Below are positions 25,856 through 34,208 of a stretch of 37,713 bases of DNA, one piece after another. Numbering within the stretch: position 1 is the stretch's first letter; each line of letters starts with the position of its first letter. The notes beneath the pieces were generated by a model. That model was not told the origin of the DNA and made no database searches. It was given only the letters and a program-made list of their open reading frames with translations. This stretch comes from an uncultured Opitutales bacterium (GTDB lineage Bacteria > Verrucomicrobiota > Verrucomicrobiia > Opitutales > Oceanipulchritudinaceae): contig CAJXMX010000007.1 in assembly GCA_913056355.1 (NCBI GenBank), forward strand, positions 1-37,713. The letters are read 5' to 3'. The translations under genes and the position numbers were made by a program.

Positions 25856-26155
25856 TCAGGCGGATTTGAACATGGCCCGCTTGATCAGGCGGTCCAGGCG
25901 GGTGCGTTCCTGGAAGGCGGCCGGCAGGTTGGCCGGACCGGACACGTCCACCGAGAGGTAGGTGTCGCCGGCGTGGCCCTTTTCGGTGATGCGGGAGAAA
26001 TCCCGGCGACCGAGGTTTTCCAGGGAATCGACGGTGCCGCCGAGTTCCTGCATGATTCCGGAAACCTTCTCCTCGATGGTTTCCACGGGGGAGTCATATC
26101 CGCGGGAGTCGAGGATAATGGTGACGTTATACTTCCGATTGGTTTGTTGGCTCAT
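25856..26155 (-). CDS. rpsF: 30S ribosomal protein bS6
   Basis: A 99-residue S6, normal in size. The ferredoxin-like fold is visible: YNVTIILDSRGYD, a helix with IEEKVSGIMQELGG, LENLGRRDFSRI, AGDTYLSVDVSGP and LDRLIKRAMF at the end. S6 forms a pair with S18 in the small subunit platform. The ATG lies inside the 3' end of pth (29-bp overlap in another frame), and ssb follows 22 bp after the stop, so translation is probably linked along the operon. Confidence 0.94.
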   Translation of the reverse strand: MSQQTNRKYNVTIILDSRGYDSPVETIEEKVSGIMQELGGTVDSLENLGRRDFSRITEKGHAGDTYLSVDVSGPANLPAAFQERTRLDRLIKRAMFKSA

Positions 26156-26738
26156 TCTTGAGACTGCGTTGATTAATGGTATTCATGGCCAGGACCGGGC
26201 CCTTGTGGACGATCATTTCGATCTCCCTGAGGATCCGCTCCCAGCAGTTAGCGAGAGTTTCCGATTCCGCGGCGGTAAATTTGCCGAGAACGTAATCGGT
26301 CATGCCCATGGGGGACTTTTCCGCCGGAGCGATGCCCACCCGCAACCGGGGAAAATCAGCCCCGAGCTGCCGGATGATGTCTTCCACTCCGTTGTGCCCT
26401 CCCCCGCTGCCCCGGAGGGACAGCTTGGTCTCCCCGAGGGGAAACTGGTACTCGTCTACCACAACCAACACGGCCTTGGGGGACCACTTGTAAAAGCGGC
26501 ACACATTCCCGATGGCCTTCCCGCTGGCATTCATGAAGGTCTGCGGCTTGAGCAGCAGGACCGGATGGCCAGCGATCTCGATGGACGCGGTGTGGGCACA
26601 CATGCGATTGTCCGCCTTCCAGGTGGCGGCATGGGCGGCAGCCAGACGATCGACTGCCGCGAAACCGATGTTGTGGCGTGTTCCATCATATCGCGGCCCG
26701 GGATTCCCCAAGCCCGCGATGACACGCACCGATTGCAT
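26127..26738 (-). CDS. pth: Peptidyl-tRNA hydrolase
   Basis: A 203-residue enzyme that releases peptides from prematurely dropped peptidyl-tRNA. Motifs include VIAGLGNPGPRYDGTRHNIGF with the catalytic His, KPQTFMNASGKAI, VVDEYQFPLGETKLSLRGSGGGHNG with the catalytic Asp and substrate loop, and RLRVGIAP. The C-terminal 25 residues extend beyond the usual end and overlap the start of rpsF by 29 bp. It lies 24 bp downstream of rplY; pairing of ctc/rplY with pth is common. Confidence 0.96.
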   Translation of the reverse strand: MQSVRVIAGLGNPGPRYDGTRHNIGFAAVDRLAAAHAATWKADNRMCAHTASIEIAGHPVLLLKPQTFMNASGKAIGNVCRFYKWSPKAVLVVVDEYQFPLGETKLSLRGSGGGHNGVEDIIRQLGADFPRLRVGIAPAEKSPMGMTDYVLGKFTAAESETLANCWERILREIEMIVHKGPVLAMNTINQRSLKNEPTNQSEV

Positions 26739-26762
26739 GCAAAGAACAGGTCAGGAGGGGAT

Positions 26763-27440
26763 TTAGTCCTCCTTGGTGGCGGCCTCCGCGACTTCGGCTT
26801 CTTCAGCTTCGCCTTCCCCGGCTTCCGCTTCCTCACCGATCACTTCCGGCTCTTCCTCTTCCTCGACACCGCTGGATCCGGCGGACGCACCGACACAGCC
26901 GACAACGACCAGGTCCGGTTCGTCGAGGAAGGTGACGCCCTCGGGGGCTTCGAGTTCAGACAAATGGATGGACTTGCCGATTTCCAGCTTGGTCACGTCG
27001 ATGGTGATGGATTCCGGCAGGTTGCGCGGACGGCAGCGGACCCGCAAGGTGTGGGCGCCCAGCTCGAGGACTCCGCCATAGTTGCGGACCCCGTCGGCGG
27101 TGCCGCGGGTATGGACCGGGATGTCGGCTTCCATGTCCTTGCCACGGACAATTTCCTTGAAATCGATATGCAGGAAGGCGTCGGTCCGGGTGTTGCGCTG
27201 CAGTTCCTGGATGATGGCGTAGTGGGACTCCGTGTCCCCTTCAATCTGGAGCTCGATCAGGGCGGCGCTGCCGGTGATCTTCCGGTAAGCCATGGCGAAC
27301 TCATGGTTGTCCACGGCGAGGTTCTGGTGGCCGGACTCGCCGTAGATGATGGCCGGAACGACCCCCCCCTGGCGCAGGTGCTTGCTGGCCGTACGGCCCA
27401 GATCGGTCCGCTTTTTCACGTTAAGCGTAATTTGTTTCAT
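26763..27440 (-). CDS. rplY: 50S ribosomal protein bL25, Ctc (long) form
   Basis: A 225-residue L25/Ctc protein that binds 5S rRNA. The N-terminal L25 domain has KRTDLGRTASKHLRQGGVVPAIIYG. The C-terminal TL5-type domain (RGTADGVRNYGGVLELGAHTLRVRCRPRNLPE and SITIDVTKLEIGKSIHLSEL) follows. The tail after residue ~185 is a low-complexity Glu/Ala-rich stretch. An AGGAT Shine-Dalgarno lies directly ahead of the ATG. It is probably the first gene of the minus-strand operon rplY-pth-rpsF-ssb-rplI-dnaB-bamA-skp. No clear promoter is seen upstream. Confidence 0.95.
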   Translation of the reverse strand: MKQITLNVKKRTDLGRTASKHLRQGGVVPAIIYGESGHQNLAVDNHEFAMAYRKITGSAALIELQIEGDTESHYAIIQELQRNTRTDAFLHIDFKEIVRGKDMEADIPVHTRGTADGVRNYGGVLELGAHTLRVRCRPRNLPESITIDVTKLEIGKSIHLSELEAPEGVTFLDEPDLVVVGCVGASAGSSGVEEEEEPEVIGEEAEAGEGEAEEAEVAEAATKED

Positions 27441-27536
27441 ATCCTGGAAATGGTTCTGATTCGGGTATGTGGATCAAAGAAAAGAGGTGAGCCATACGGA
27501 GATGGTTGGCGAAAGCAAATCAAAAAGTTTATTTTA

Positions 27537-27662
27537 GACGAAGGACTAAGGACTAAGGACTAAGGACTAAGGTCTAAGGTCAGCAATCGGAAATTCAATC
27601 GGAAGGAGCTTGATCCCTTCATTCGTCCCTTGTCCTTAGTCCTTCGTCCTTCGTCCCTCGTC
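27537..27662. repeat. Heptamer repeats forming a long inverted repeat
   Basis: In the gap between rplY and the tRNA, four tandem copies of AAGGACT begin at 27541, followed by two degenerate ones (AAGGTCT, AAGGTC) to 27581. After a spacer of about 40 bases, complementary heptamers (TCCTTAG, TCCTTCG, TCCTTCG, TCCCTCG) run from about 27622 to 27662. The two blocks can pair into a long imperfect hairpin. Nothing else is seen in this gap (27441-27718). Confidence 0.7.
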
Positions 27663-27718
27663 TAGTTTCTTCTTGCCAAGGCCAGAAGGCCCACGCAAGT
27701 TTTGGGGCTTCTTTGGAC

Positions 27719-27794
27719 GCCACCCTAGCTCAGCTGGTAGAGCAGCTCATTCGTAATGAGCAGGTCGTCGGTTCGAATCCGATGGGTGGCTCCA
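27719..27794 (+). tRNA. tRNA-Thr (anticodon CGT)
   Basis: A full cloverleaf is visible. The acceptor stem GCCACCC/GGGTGGC, D arm GCTC..GAGC, anticodon stem GCTCA/TGAGC with loop TTCGTAA, and T arm GTCGG-TTCGAAT-CCGAT are all paired. The anticodon CGT at 27752-27754 reads ACG (Thr). The discriminator is T and the CCA end is encoded at 27792-27794. Confidence 0.96.
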
Positions 27795-27813
27795 GTTTTT
27801 ACGGCAGGCACGC

Positions 27814-30498
27814 TCAATCGAGGCGAAAGGAATGCCGCCCGGGCGGCACGGTTTGCCTGCCATTGTCAAGGAGCACCTCCCCGCTGGTGTTCGGCGGGAC
27901 AGTAAGGGTCAACCGCATCCCGCCGTCAGGTTCACGAACCCACTCGGACCGGGCCAGGCCGTAGGGAGTCTCCAGGCTGGCTGCGGCCGATTCCAGCGGT
28001 CCGCCGGGGACGGGATGGAAGCGGATGACCTTGTATCCGGGAGCGGCGGCTTGCAGGCCGGCGATGGACTCGTACATCCACTCCCCGATGGCGCCGTAGG
28101 CGTAGTGGTTGAAGGAATTCATGTCCACCGGTCCGAAACCATCCTCCTTGCTGTAGCTGTTCCAGCGTTCCCACATGGTGGTGGCGCCCTGTTCGATGGA
28201 GAAGAACCAGCCGGGATAGGTGGTGCGGAAGAGGATGGAATAGGCCAGGTCGGGACGACCGTAACGGGTCAGGACCGGACAGATCAGGGGGGTGCCGAGG
28301 AATCCGGTCCGCAGGTGGCCGTCGGCCTCCTCCGTGATGAGGCGGACGAGGTGCTCCAGGGCCTGCTGTTCCATCTCCGGGGTCAGGAGGTTGAAACCGA
28401 GGGCCAGGAGATACCCGGTCTGGGTCTCGTGTTTCGTGGTCAAGCGGCCTTCCCGGTCAAAGAAGGCCTTCTGGAAGGCCTGGCGAATCTGCTCGAACTC
28501 CGCCTGCCGCCGCTCCGCTTCCCGGTCCTTGCCGAGGACTTGCGCAGCCCGTCCCAGCAGGTCGGCGCAACGGGCAAAATAGGCGGTCCCGATCAGGGAC
28601 GTATCCGTATCCCCGGCCCGGTTGCCGAAGCGTGGGTGGTCCCCGACATTGTTCGGCTGGAGCCAGTCCCCGTAGGTGTAGCCGGAATGGATGAAATCCC
28701 TGGTCTCCGGATGTTCCTCATAATAGCGCAGCCAACCCTGCATCATCGCGAAGTTGTCCTCCAGGATCCGCCGGTAACCGAAAGACTGGTAAACCTCCCA
28801 GGGAACGATGACGGCCGCGTCCCCCCATGCGCTGGAGGAGGCGTCGCCCGACTTGGGGGACTGGGGCACATAGTACGGGATGCCGCCGTTCTCGTACTGG
28901 GAATCGCGCAGGTCGGCGCACCACTTCACGAAAAAGGCCAGGGTATTGAAATTGAAGTTGGCGGTGGCGCAGAAGACCTGGGCATCGCCGGTCCAGCCAA
29001 GCCGTTCATCCCGCTGCGGGCAATCGGTCGGGATGGCCAGGAAGTTGCCCCGCTGGCCCCACTGGATATTCCGCTGGAGCCGGTTCAAGGTGGGGTGCGA
29101 ACTGAGGAAGCTTCCGGTCGGCGGCATGTCGTTGTGGAGGACAACCCCGGTCACCCAGTCGGCGGACGGAGTCATTCCCTCCGGCACGCCGGACAACTCG
29201 ACATAGCGGAAGCCGTGGAAGGTAAAGCGGGGTTCCCAGCTCTCGGTGCCCTCCCCTTTGCAGGTGTAGTAATCGGTGGAAATCGCGGTGCGGTAATTCT
29301 CGGTGTAAAGGGTCCCGTCGTCCTTCAGCATTTCCGCAAAGCGCAGCCGGTAGGTTCGGCCGGGCTGTGCAGGAACCTCGATTCGGGCCCAGCCAACCAT
29401 GTTCTGGCCGAGGTCAAAGAGCCAGGCGCCATCTTCCAGCCGGCCCAGCACCCGGGCCTGCAGTTCCATGATCTTCCGGACCGGCTGGTTGGGCTGGGGC
29501 CGCAGGAGAATGTTGCGGTCGATAGGTTCGGTTGCGACCGGGTGCCAGTCCTGCGCCGGATAGCCCGGCTGACTCCATCCGCCCAGATCCAGGCGGGCAT
29601 CATACGTTTCCCCGAAGTAGATGTTGGAGGAGACAATTGGTCCGGTGGTTGCTGTCCAGGTGCCATCGCTGGACACGGTCTGGCGGCTTCCGTCGGCGTA
29701 GGTGACCTCCAGTTGCAGGAGCAATTTTGGGGTATCCCCGTAATTGTTGCTGTTGCCGCGCAGCTCCATCCGCCCGGCATACCACATTTCCCCAAGAATG
29801 GCCCCGATGACGTTCTCTCCCTGACGCAGCTGCTCCGTGATGTCGTAAGTAGCGAAGAGGTTGCGCTTGGTGTAGTCCGTGTATTCCGGGGAAAATTCCG
29901 AATCCCCCACCCGCCGACCGTTGATTTCCAATTCGAAGATCCCCTTGGCCGAGGCATAGATCCGGGCCGCCCGGACCTCCTTTTCGGCCAGGCGGAAGGC
30001 CTTCCTGAAAAAGGGAGCCGGCGCCGTTTCTTCCGGATTTTCCTCCGGCAGGTAAATCCACTCCGCCTCCCAGTCGTCCGGTTCCAGCAGTGACATCTCA
30101 ATCCAGGCCACGCCGCCGGGTGCGGATTCCCGGCCCTCGGCGTCCTTGTAGCGGACCTGCCAGTAGACCCGCTGGCGAGATTCCAGCGGCTTGCCGGCGT
30201 AATCCACAAACAGGCTCTGGTCGCTCTTGACCCAGCCGCTGTCCCATAGATCGGGATTCCCGGCAGGATCCCGGGGATCCGAGCTGCAGTAGATCCGGTA
30301 GGCCGACTGACGGCTGGCTGCCACTTCTGCCGGCAGTTTCCAGGAGAACTGCGGTACCCGTTCCGCATACCCAAGGGGATTTTCCAACAGCGGCCCCACC
30401 TTGAGGTCCACCGTGGGAGGAATTGAAGAAGCGGCAAAGCTGGCAGCGGGAATCAGGTTCATGGCGAGGGCGAAACAGGCAAGGTAGGACTTGATCAT
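27814..30498 (-). CDS. Secreted alpha-L-rhamnosidase, glycoside hydrolase family 78
   Basis: An 894-residue enzyme that removes terminal alpha-L-rhamnose from plant or algal polysaccharides and glycosides. A signal peptide (MIKSYLACFALAMNLIPAASF) is followed by a fibronectin-like domain at about 30-140 and the two beta-sandwich domains of bacterial rhamnosidases (PFFRKAF...YASAKGIFELEINGRRV...EYTDYTKR and RKIMELQARVLG). The (alpha/alpha)6 catalytic barrel from about 460 has DCPQRDERLGWTGDAQ with the general acid, and TMWERWNS with the putative base. A C-terminal beta domain (RFHPVPGGPLESAAAS) closes the protein. The ATG at 30498 is used because it starts the signal peptide; an upstream in-frame start at 30537 is less likely. 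It points toward the tRNA, ending 20 bp from it, and is the only carbohydrate-degrading enzyme in the window. Confidence 0.94.
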   Translation of the reverse strand: MIKSYLACFALAMNLIPAASFAASSIPPTVDLKVGPLLENPLGYAERVPQFSWKLPAEVAASRQSAYRIYCSSDPRDPAGNPDLWDSGWVKSDQSLFVDYAGKPLESRQRVYWQVRYKDAEGRESAPGGVAWIEMSLLEPDDWEAEWIYLPEENPEETAPAPFFRKAFRLAEKEVRAARIYASAKGIFELEINGRRVGDSEFSPEYTDYTKRNLFATYDITEQLRQGENVIGAILGEMWYAGRMELRGNSNNYGDTPKLLLQLEVTYADGSRQTVSSDGTWTATTGPIVSSNIYFGETYDARLDLGGWSQPGYPAQDWHPVATEPIDRNILLRPQPNQPVRKIMELQARVLGRLEDGAWLFDLGQNMVGWARIEVPAQPGRTYRLRFAEMLKDDGTLYTENYRTAISTDYYTCKGEGTESWEPRFTFHGFRYVELSGVPEGMTPSADWVTGVVLHNDMPPTGSFLSSHPTLNRLQRNIQWGQRGNFLAIPTDCPQRDERLGWTGDAQVFCATANFNFNTLAFFVKWCADLRDSQYENGGIPYYVPQSPKSGDASSSAWGDAAVIVPWEVYQSFGYRRILEDNFAMMQGWLRYYEEHPETRDFIHSGYTYGDWLQPNNVGDHPRFGNRAGDTDTSLIGTAYFARCADLLGRAAQVLGKDREAERRQAEFEQIRQAFQKAFFDREGRLTTKHETQTGYLLALGFNLLTPEMEQQALEHLVRLITEEADGHLRTGFLGTPLICPVLTRYGRPDLAYSILFRTTYPGWFFSIEQGATTMWERWNSYSKEDGFGPVDMNSFNHYAYGAIGEWMYESIAGLQAAAPGYKVIRFHPVPGGPLESAAASLETPYGLARSEWVREPDGGMRLTLTVPPNTSGEVLLDNGRQTVPPGRHSFRLD

Positions 30499-30644
30499 GG
30501 AACAATGGGTTGGAATTACCGGGGGACCGGCCCCCACTCAATAATTGTTCCGGTTTACGGGCAACCAGAATTCGTCCGGGCCTCCGGTCCCCGCGGCTGA
30601 AGCCGCTACTCTCAGGCGACGACTCGGAGTCCCTACTTTTAGGA

Positions 30645-30740
30645 CCTTCGGCAAGCTCCCTTCGATTCACTCAGGGACATCGTCAGGTCACAATTCTCGA
30701 CAAGCTCGAATTATGCCGGGGCCTTCGATCAACTCAGGCC
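30645..30740. repeat. Cluster of degenerate palindromes downstream of ftsH
   Basis: The gap 30499-30733 holds no gene. Four short imperfect palindromes sharing a CTTCG..AAGCTC or CGA..CTCAGG theme occur in a row: near 30645-30660, CCCTTCGATTCACTCAGGG at 30658-30676, AATTCTCGACAAGCTCGAATT at 30692-30712 (imperfect), and GGCCT..AGGCC at 30720-30740. The last spans the ftsH stop. A GCGGCTGAAGCCGC hairpin lies just beside them near 30594. They resemble a common dispersed intergenic palindrome family and may help end ftsH transcription; no T-run is present. Confidence 0.5.
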
Positions 30741-32749
30741 GGGGCCGGGGCGGCTTCGGGACTGAGCTCTCCATCGCCCTTCTTCTTGTCATCGGACTTC
30801 TTGGGCTTCACTTCGCCCTCGAGGTCCTCGTCGTCCTGGGAATTGGCCTTGTCCTTGATGGTCTCCACGGGGGTGCGGATTTCACCGTACTTGATGATCT
30901 CGTGCACGTGGATGCCCTCGATGGTCTCGTGCTCGAGGAGCGCTTCACCGATCTTGCGCAGCGCTTCCCGATGCTCGTCCACGATTTCCTTGGCCCGCGA
31001 ATACTGCTTGGTGATGATCTCGGAAATGGCTTCGTCGATCTTCTCGGCGGTGGATTCGCTGAAATTCTGGTTCCGGTTAATCTCCTTGCCGAGGAAGACC
31101 TGGTCGTGGTTTTCCCCGAAGGCGACCGGTCCCAGCGAGCTCATTCCCCAGTCACAAACCATGTGCCGGGCGATCTTGGTGGCCTGCTTGATGTCCCCGG
31201 ATGCTCCGTTGCTGAAGTCATGGGTCTCCGTTTCCTCACCGATACGGCCGGCCATGAAGCAGCAAATCTGGTTCAGGAGGTGCTTTTTCGACTGCCCGAG
31301 GATATCCTTCTTGGGCAGCATCATGGTCATGCCGAGGGCGCGGCCGCGTGGGATGATGGTGACCTTGTGCAACGGCAGGTGCCCGTCGTCGATAATGGCC
31401 TGGACGAGGGCGTGGCCGGCCTCATGGAAGGCGGTCATGCGCTTGTCCTCGTCGTCCATCAACTTGCGGCGTTCCCGCCCGAAGGCGATCTTGTCACGGG
31501 CCTCCTCGATGTCGTGCCGGTCCACCACCCGCTTGTTGTACCGGGCGGCGATCAGGGCGCTCTCGTTGAGCAGGTTGGCCAAATCGGCACCGGAAAATCC
31601 GGGGGTGTTGCGGGCCACGGTGGAAAGGACGACATCCTCGCCCAGCTTGATCTTCTTGGCGTGAACCTTGAGGATCTCCTCTCGGCCGTGCAGGTCGGGC
31701 AGGTCGATAATGACCTGGCGGTCGAACCGGCCCGGGCGCAGGAGCGCGCTGTCGAGGACGTCGGGCCGGTTGGTGGCGGCCATGATGATGACGCCTTCAT
31801 GGCCGTCGAATCCGTCCATTTCAACCAGGAGGGAATTCAAAGTCTGTTCACGCTCGTCGTTGCCGCCTCCCAGGCCGGCGCCGCGCTGGCGTCCGACAGC
31901 GTCGATTTCGTCGACAAAGATAATGCAGGGGGCGTTCTTGCGGCCCTGTTCGAACATGTCGCGGACGCGGGCGGCCCCCACCCCGACGAACATTTCCACG
32001 AAGTCGGAACCGCTGATGCTGAAGAACGGCACATCCGCCTCCCCGGCCACGGCCCGGGCCAGGAGGGTCTTGCCGGTGCCCGGAGGCCCCACCAGGAGGG
32101 CGCCCTTGGGAATCCGGCCCCCTATACGCTGGAAGCGCTTGGGATCCTTGAGGAAGGAAACGACTTCCGCCACTTCCTCCTTGGCCTCGTCGCAACCGGC
32201 CACATCGCGGAAGGTCACCTTCTCGCGGTCCCGGGTCAACATCCGTGCCTTGCTCTTGCCGAAATTCATGGCCCCGCGCCCGGCGCTGCGGAGTTGCCGG
32301 ACAAAGAGGAAATAGAGGATCAGGACGATCAGGATAATCGGCAGCAGGGTCAGGACCAGGTCACCGAGGAAGGTGCTGGCCGGTTCCTCCTTGAAGAGGC
32401 CGGTGTTCTGCAGGATCTCGAGGTTGTCATCGGTCAGCTGACCTTCGGCGAGGAAGTTGATATCCTCGCCGGAGGGCTGCTTCATGCGACCCCGGATCTC
32501 ATGCCACTTGGGACCGCCCTGGGGCTTGGCCTTGATGACCGCCCCGGGCACAAGCCGGCTGTCCTCGCCTTTCTGGGCTTCCTGCTGGACTTCCCGGAGG
32601 GTCAGCTCTTCCGGCTTTTGCAGGTCGGAATTGGCAAAGTAAAGGAGGGTGAAAATGACAAAAAAGATCAGCAGCCAGATGCTGAGCATCCGGAACTGTC
32701 CCCCGTTGTTGAGGGGTTTATTGCGCTTCTGGTTGGAACTATCCGCCAT
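30734..32749 (-). CDS. ftsH: ATP-dependent zinc metalloprotease FtsH
   Basis: A 671-residue inner-membrane AAA protease that degrades membrane and short-lived cytosolic proteins such as LpxC in E. coli. Two transmembrane helices ([19 protein letters not shown] near residue 22 and [20 protein letters not shown] near 130) flank a periplasmic domain. The AAA module has Walker A GPPGTGKT near 219, Walker [18 protein letters not shown], and the second-region-of-homology [17 protein letters not shown]. The protease domain has the zinc motif HEAGH near 438. The C-terminal tail is Lys/Asp/Glu-rich. Its ATG lies 11 bp inside the end of tilS, a common pairing, so expression is probably coupled. Confidence 0.97.
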   Translation of the reverse strand: MADSSNQKRNKPLNNGGQFRMLSIWLLIFFVIFTLLYFANSDLQKPEELTLREVQQEAQKGEDSRLVPGAVIKAKPQGGPKWHEIRGRMKQPSGEDINFLAEGQLTDDNLEILQNTGLFKEEPASTFLGDLVLTLLPIILIVLILYFLFVRQLRSAGRGAMNFGKSKARMLTRDREKVTFRDVAGCDEAKEEVAEVVSFLKDPKRFQRIGGRIPKGALLVGPPGTGKTLLARAVAGEADVPFFSISGSDFVEMFVGVGAARVRDMFEQGRKNAPCIIFVDEIDAVGRQRGAGLGGGNDEREQTLNSLLVEMDGFDGHEGVIIMAATNRPDVLDSALLRPGRFDRQVIIDLPDLHGREEILKVHAKKIKLGEDVVLSTVARNTPGFSGADLANLLNESALIAARYNKRVVDRHDIEEARDKIAFGRERRKLMDDEDKRMTAFHEAGHALVQAIIDDGHLPLHKVTIIPRGRALGMTMMLPKKDILGQSKKHLLNQICCFMAGRIGEETETHDFSNGASGDIKQATKIARHMVCDWGMSSLGPVAFGENHDQVFLGKEINRNQNFSESTAEKIDEAISEIITKQYSRAKEIVDEHREALRKIGEALLEHETIEGIHVHEIIKYGEIRTPVETIKDKANSQDDEDLEGEVKPKKSDDKKKGDGELSPEAAPAPA

Positions 32750-34205
32750 GATTGAGTCGAAAAGCTGAGGAATGCGTTGAGTAAGTCAACTGTAGAGCCG
32801 ATTTGGCAAAGTGGCAAATCCGGAAGCGATGCGCCGGGGGAAAACCAGGCACCCACAGGATATCGCCGTTGTCATCCACTATGACAGGCAAGCGGTGTTT
32901 TTGTTCAGCCTTCAGTTTGGCATCTGAAAAAATGTCCTGCAGCTTGCGCCGTCCCGGGGCTCCCAGGGGCTGGTAGCGGTCGCCAGCCTGCCACTGGCGG
33001 ATGTAGAGCGGGCCGGCAACCCCCTCCAGCCAAGCTTCCCGACGGGGATCAGCCCGCCGGTAGCGGGTGTCCTCGGGGCCCAAAGGGACGACCTGAAGCC
33101 GCAGGCTTGAGCCATCGGGCAAAAAAAGCGGACCGGACTCGCCCGACCAGTGGCAGCCGGCGGGCCAGGAAAGCGGGACCGGAGGCGACTCCAGGCTCAG
33201 CCTGTTCCCCGTCCCCATGCGGAGATAACGCGGTGGCGCAACAGCCTCTCCCGGGAGGGTCACGGCCTCCCCTTCCCTACCCGACTGAATCACCCCAAGA
33301 ACTTGATCCACAACGGCTTTTGGAAGTAAATCCGCCGCATGCCACCGCATCCACCAGGCCATGAAAGCCCGCCGGACAAGGCCGGCAGGTTCCTTCTTCA
33401 GGCTTGAGGTATCAAGAAAATCCGGATCGGAAAAATCGATCCCCAGACGGAGAATGGACGCATCAAGGGCTTCCAGGCACTCTTCCTGCAGCTCCCTCGT
33501 CCGTTGGGCGGCCACATGCAGGTCCTGCGGAATCCGGCCGGCCAGGCGGGGAATGATCTCCAACCGGAGCCAGTTCCGGGTATGGGCGGGATCGGCGTTG
33601 CTGCGGTCCTCCCGCCAGGGAACGCCGAGGGACCGCAGGGTCCGGTGGATGCGTTCCCGGGTCAGGCCGAGCAGCGGCCGCAACCGGACCTGTCCGTCCG
33701 AAAAGCGCCGGACCGGCATGGGGGAGGCCAGTCCGGAGGGTCCGGACCCCGTCAGAACCCCCATCAGGAGCGATTCGAGGAGATCGTCGGCGTGGTGGCC
33801 GACCGCCAGACCGGCAGCCCTTTCAGATTCATAAGCCTCTCCCAGCCAGCCATACCGGGCTTCCCTGAGCAGGGCCTCATCGGATTCCAAGGGGGCTTTC
33901 GGGCGGCCGGCCAGGCAGCGAAGCCCCAGCCCTGCGGCCATTTCCTCCACGAAGGCCTGGTCGCCGTCGGACTCCGCTCCCCGGAGCTGGTGGTTAAAGT
34001 GGGCGATGACCAGGCGCTGCGGGTCGTCCGGGAAGAGGGCCCGCATGGCCAGGCTCAGGAAAACGGAATCCGCACCGCCGGAACAGGCAATGAGGAGCGT
34101 CCGGTCCGCCTCGAGCGACCTGAGGAATGCGGAGACCTTCGGATCAATCCACTCCGCCGGCCGAAGGGCCGAGAAGCACCGGGAAATCTCCGTCCAGTCG
34201 GGCAT
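32739..34205 (-). CDS. tilS: tRNA(Ile)-lysidine synthase
   Basis: A 488-residue enzyme that converts the wobble C of tRNA-Ile (CAT anticodon) to lysidine, so that the tRNA reads AUA. The N-terminal ATP-pyrophosphatase domain has the PP-loop [12 protein letters not shown] near residues 38-50, [15 protein letters not shown], and [27 protein letters not shown] near 135-160. A TilS substrate-binding middle section and a C-terminal domain ([21 protein letters not shown]) complete it. The start lies 3 bp after the serS stop, and the 3' end overlaps ftsH by 11 bp. Confidence 0.95.
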   Translation of the reverse strand: MPDWTEISRCFSALRPAEWIDPKVSAFLRSLEADRTLLIACSGGADSVFLSLAMRALFPDDPQRLVIAHFNHQLRGAESDGDQAFVEEMAAGLGLRCLAGRPKAPLESDEALLREARYGWLGEAYESERAAGLAVGHHADDLLESLLMGVLTGSGPSGLASPMPVRRFSDGQVRLRPLLGLTRERIHRTLRSLGVPWREDRSNADPAHTRNWLRLEIIPRLAGRIPQDLHVAAQRTRELQEECLEALDASILRLGIDFSDPDFLDTSSLKKEPAGLVRRAFMAWWMRWHAADLLPKAVVDQVLGVIQSGREGEAVTLPGEAVAPPRYLRMGTGNRLSLESPPVPLSWPAGCHWSGESGPLFLPDGSSLRLQVVPLGPEDTRYRRADPRREAWLEGVAGPLYIRQWQAGDRYQPLGAPGRRKLQDIFSDAKLKAEQKHRLPVIVDDNGDILWVPGFPPAHRFRICHFAKSALQLTYSTHSSAFRLNHGG

Positions 34206-34208
34206 GCC

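Noticed and set aside
27541-27662. CRISPR array
   Set aside because: The repeats are 7 bases, directly tandem without spacers, and partly inverted; no cas genes are in the window.
27719-27794. tRNA-Thr as an active integration site of a mobile island
   Set aside because: No integrase and no visible duplicate of the tRNA 3' end were noticed nearby; the idea is kept only as a weak possibility in the rhamnosidase finding.
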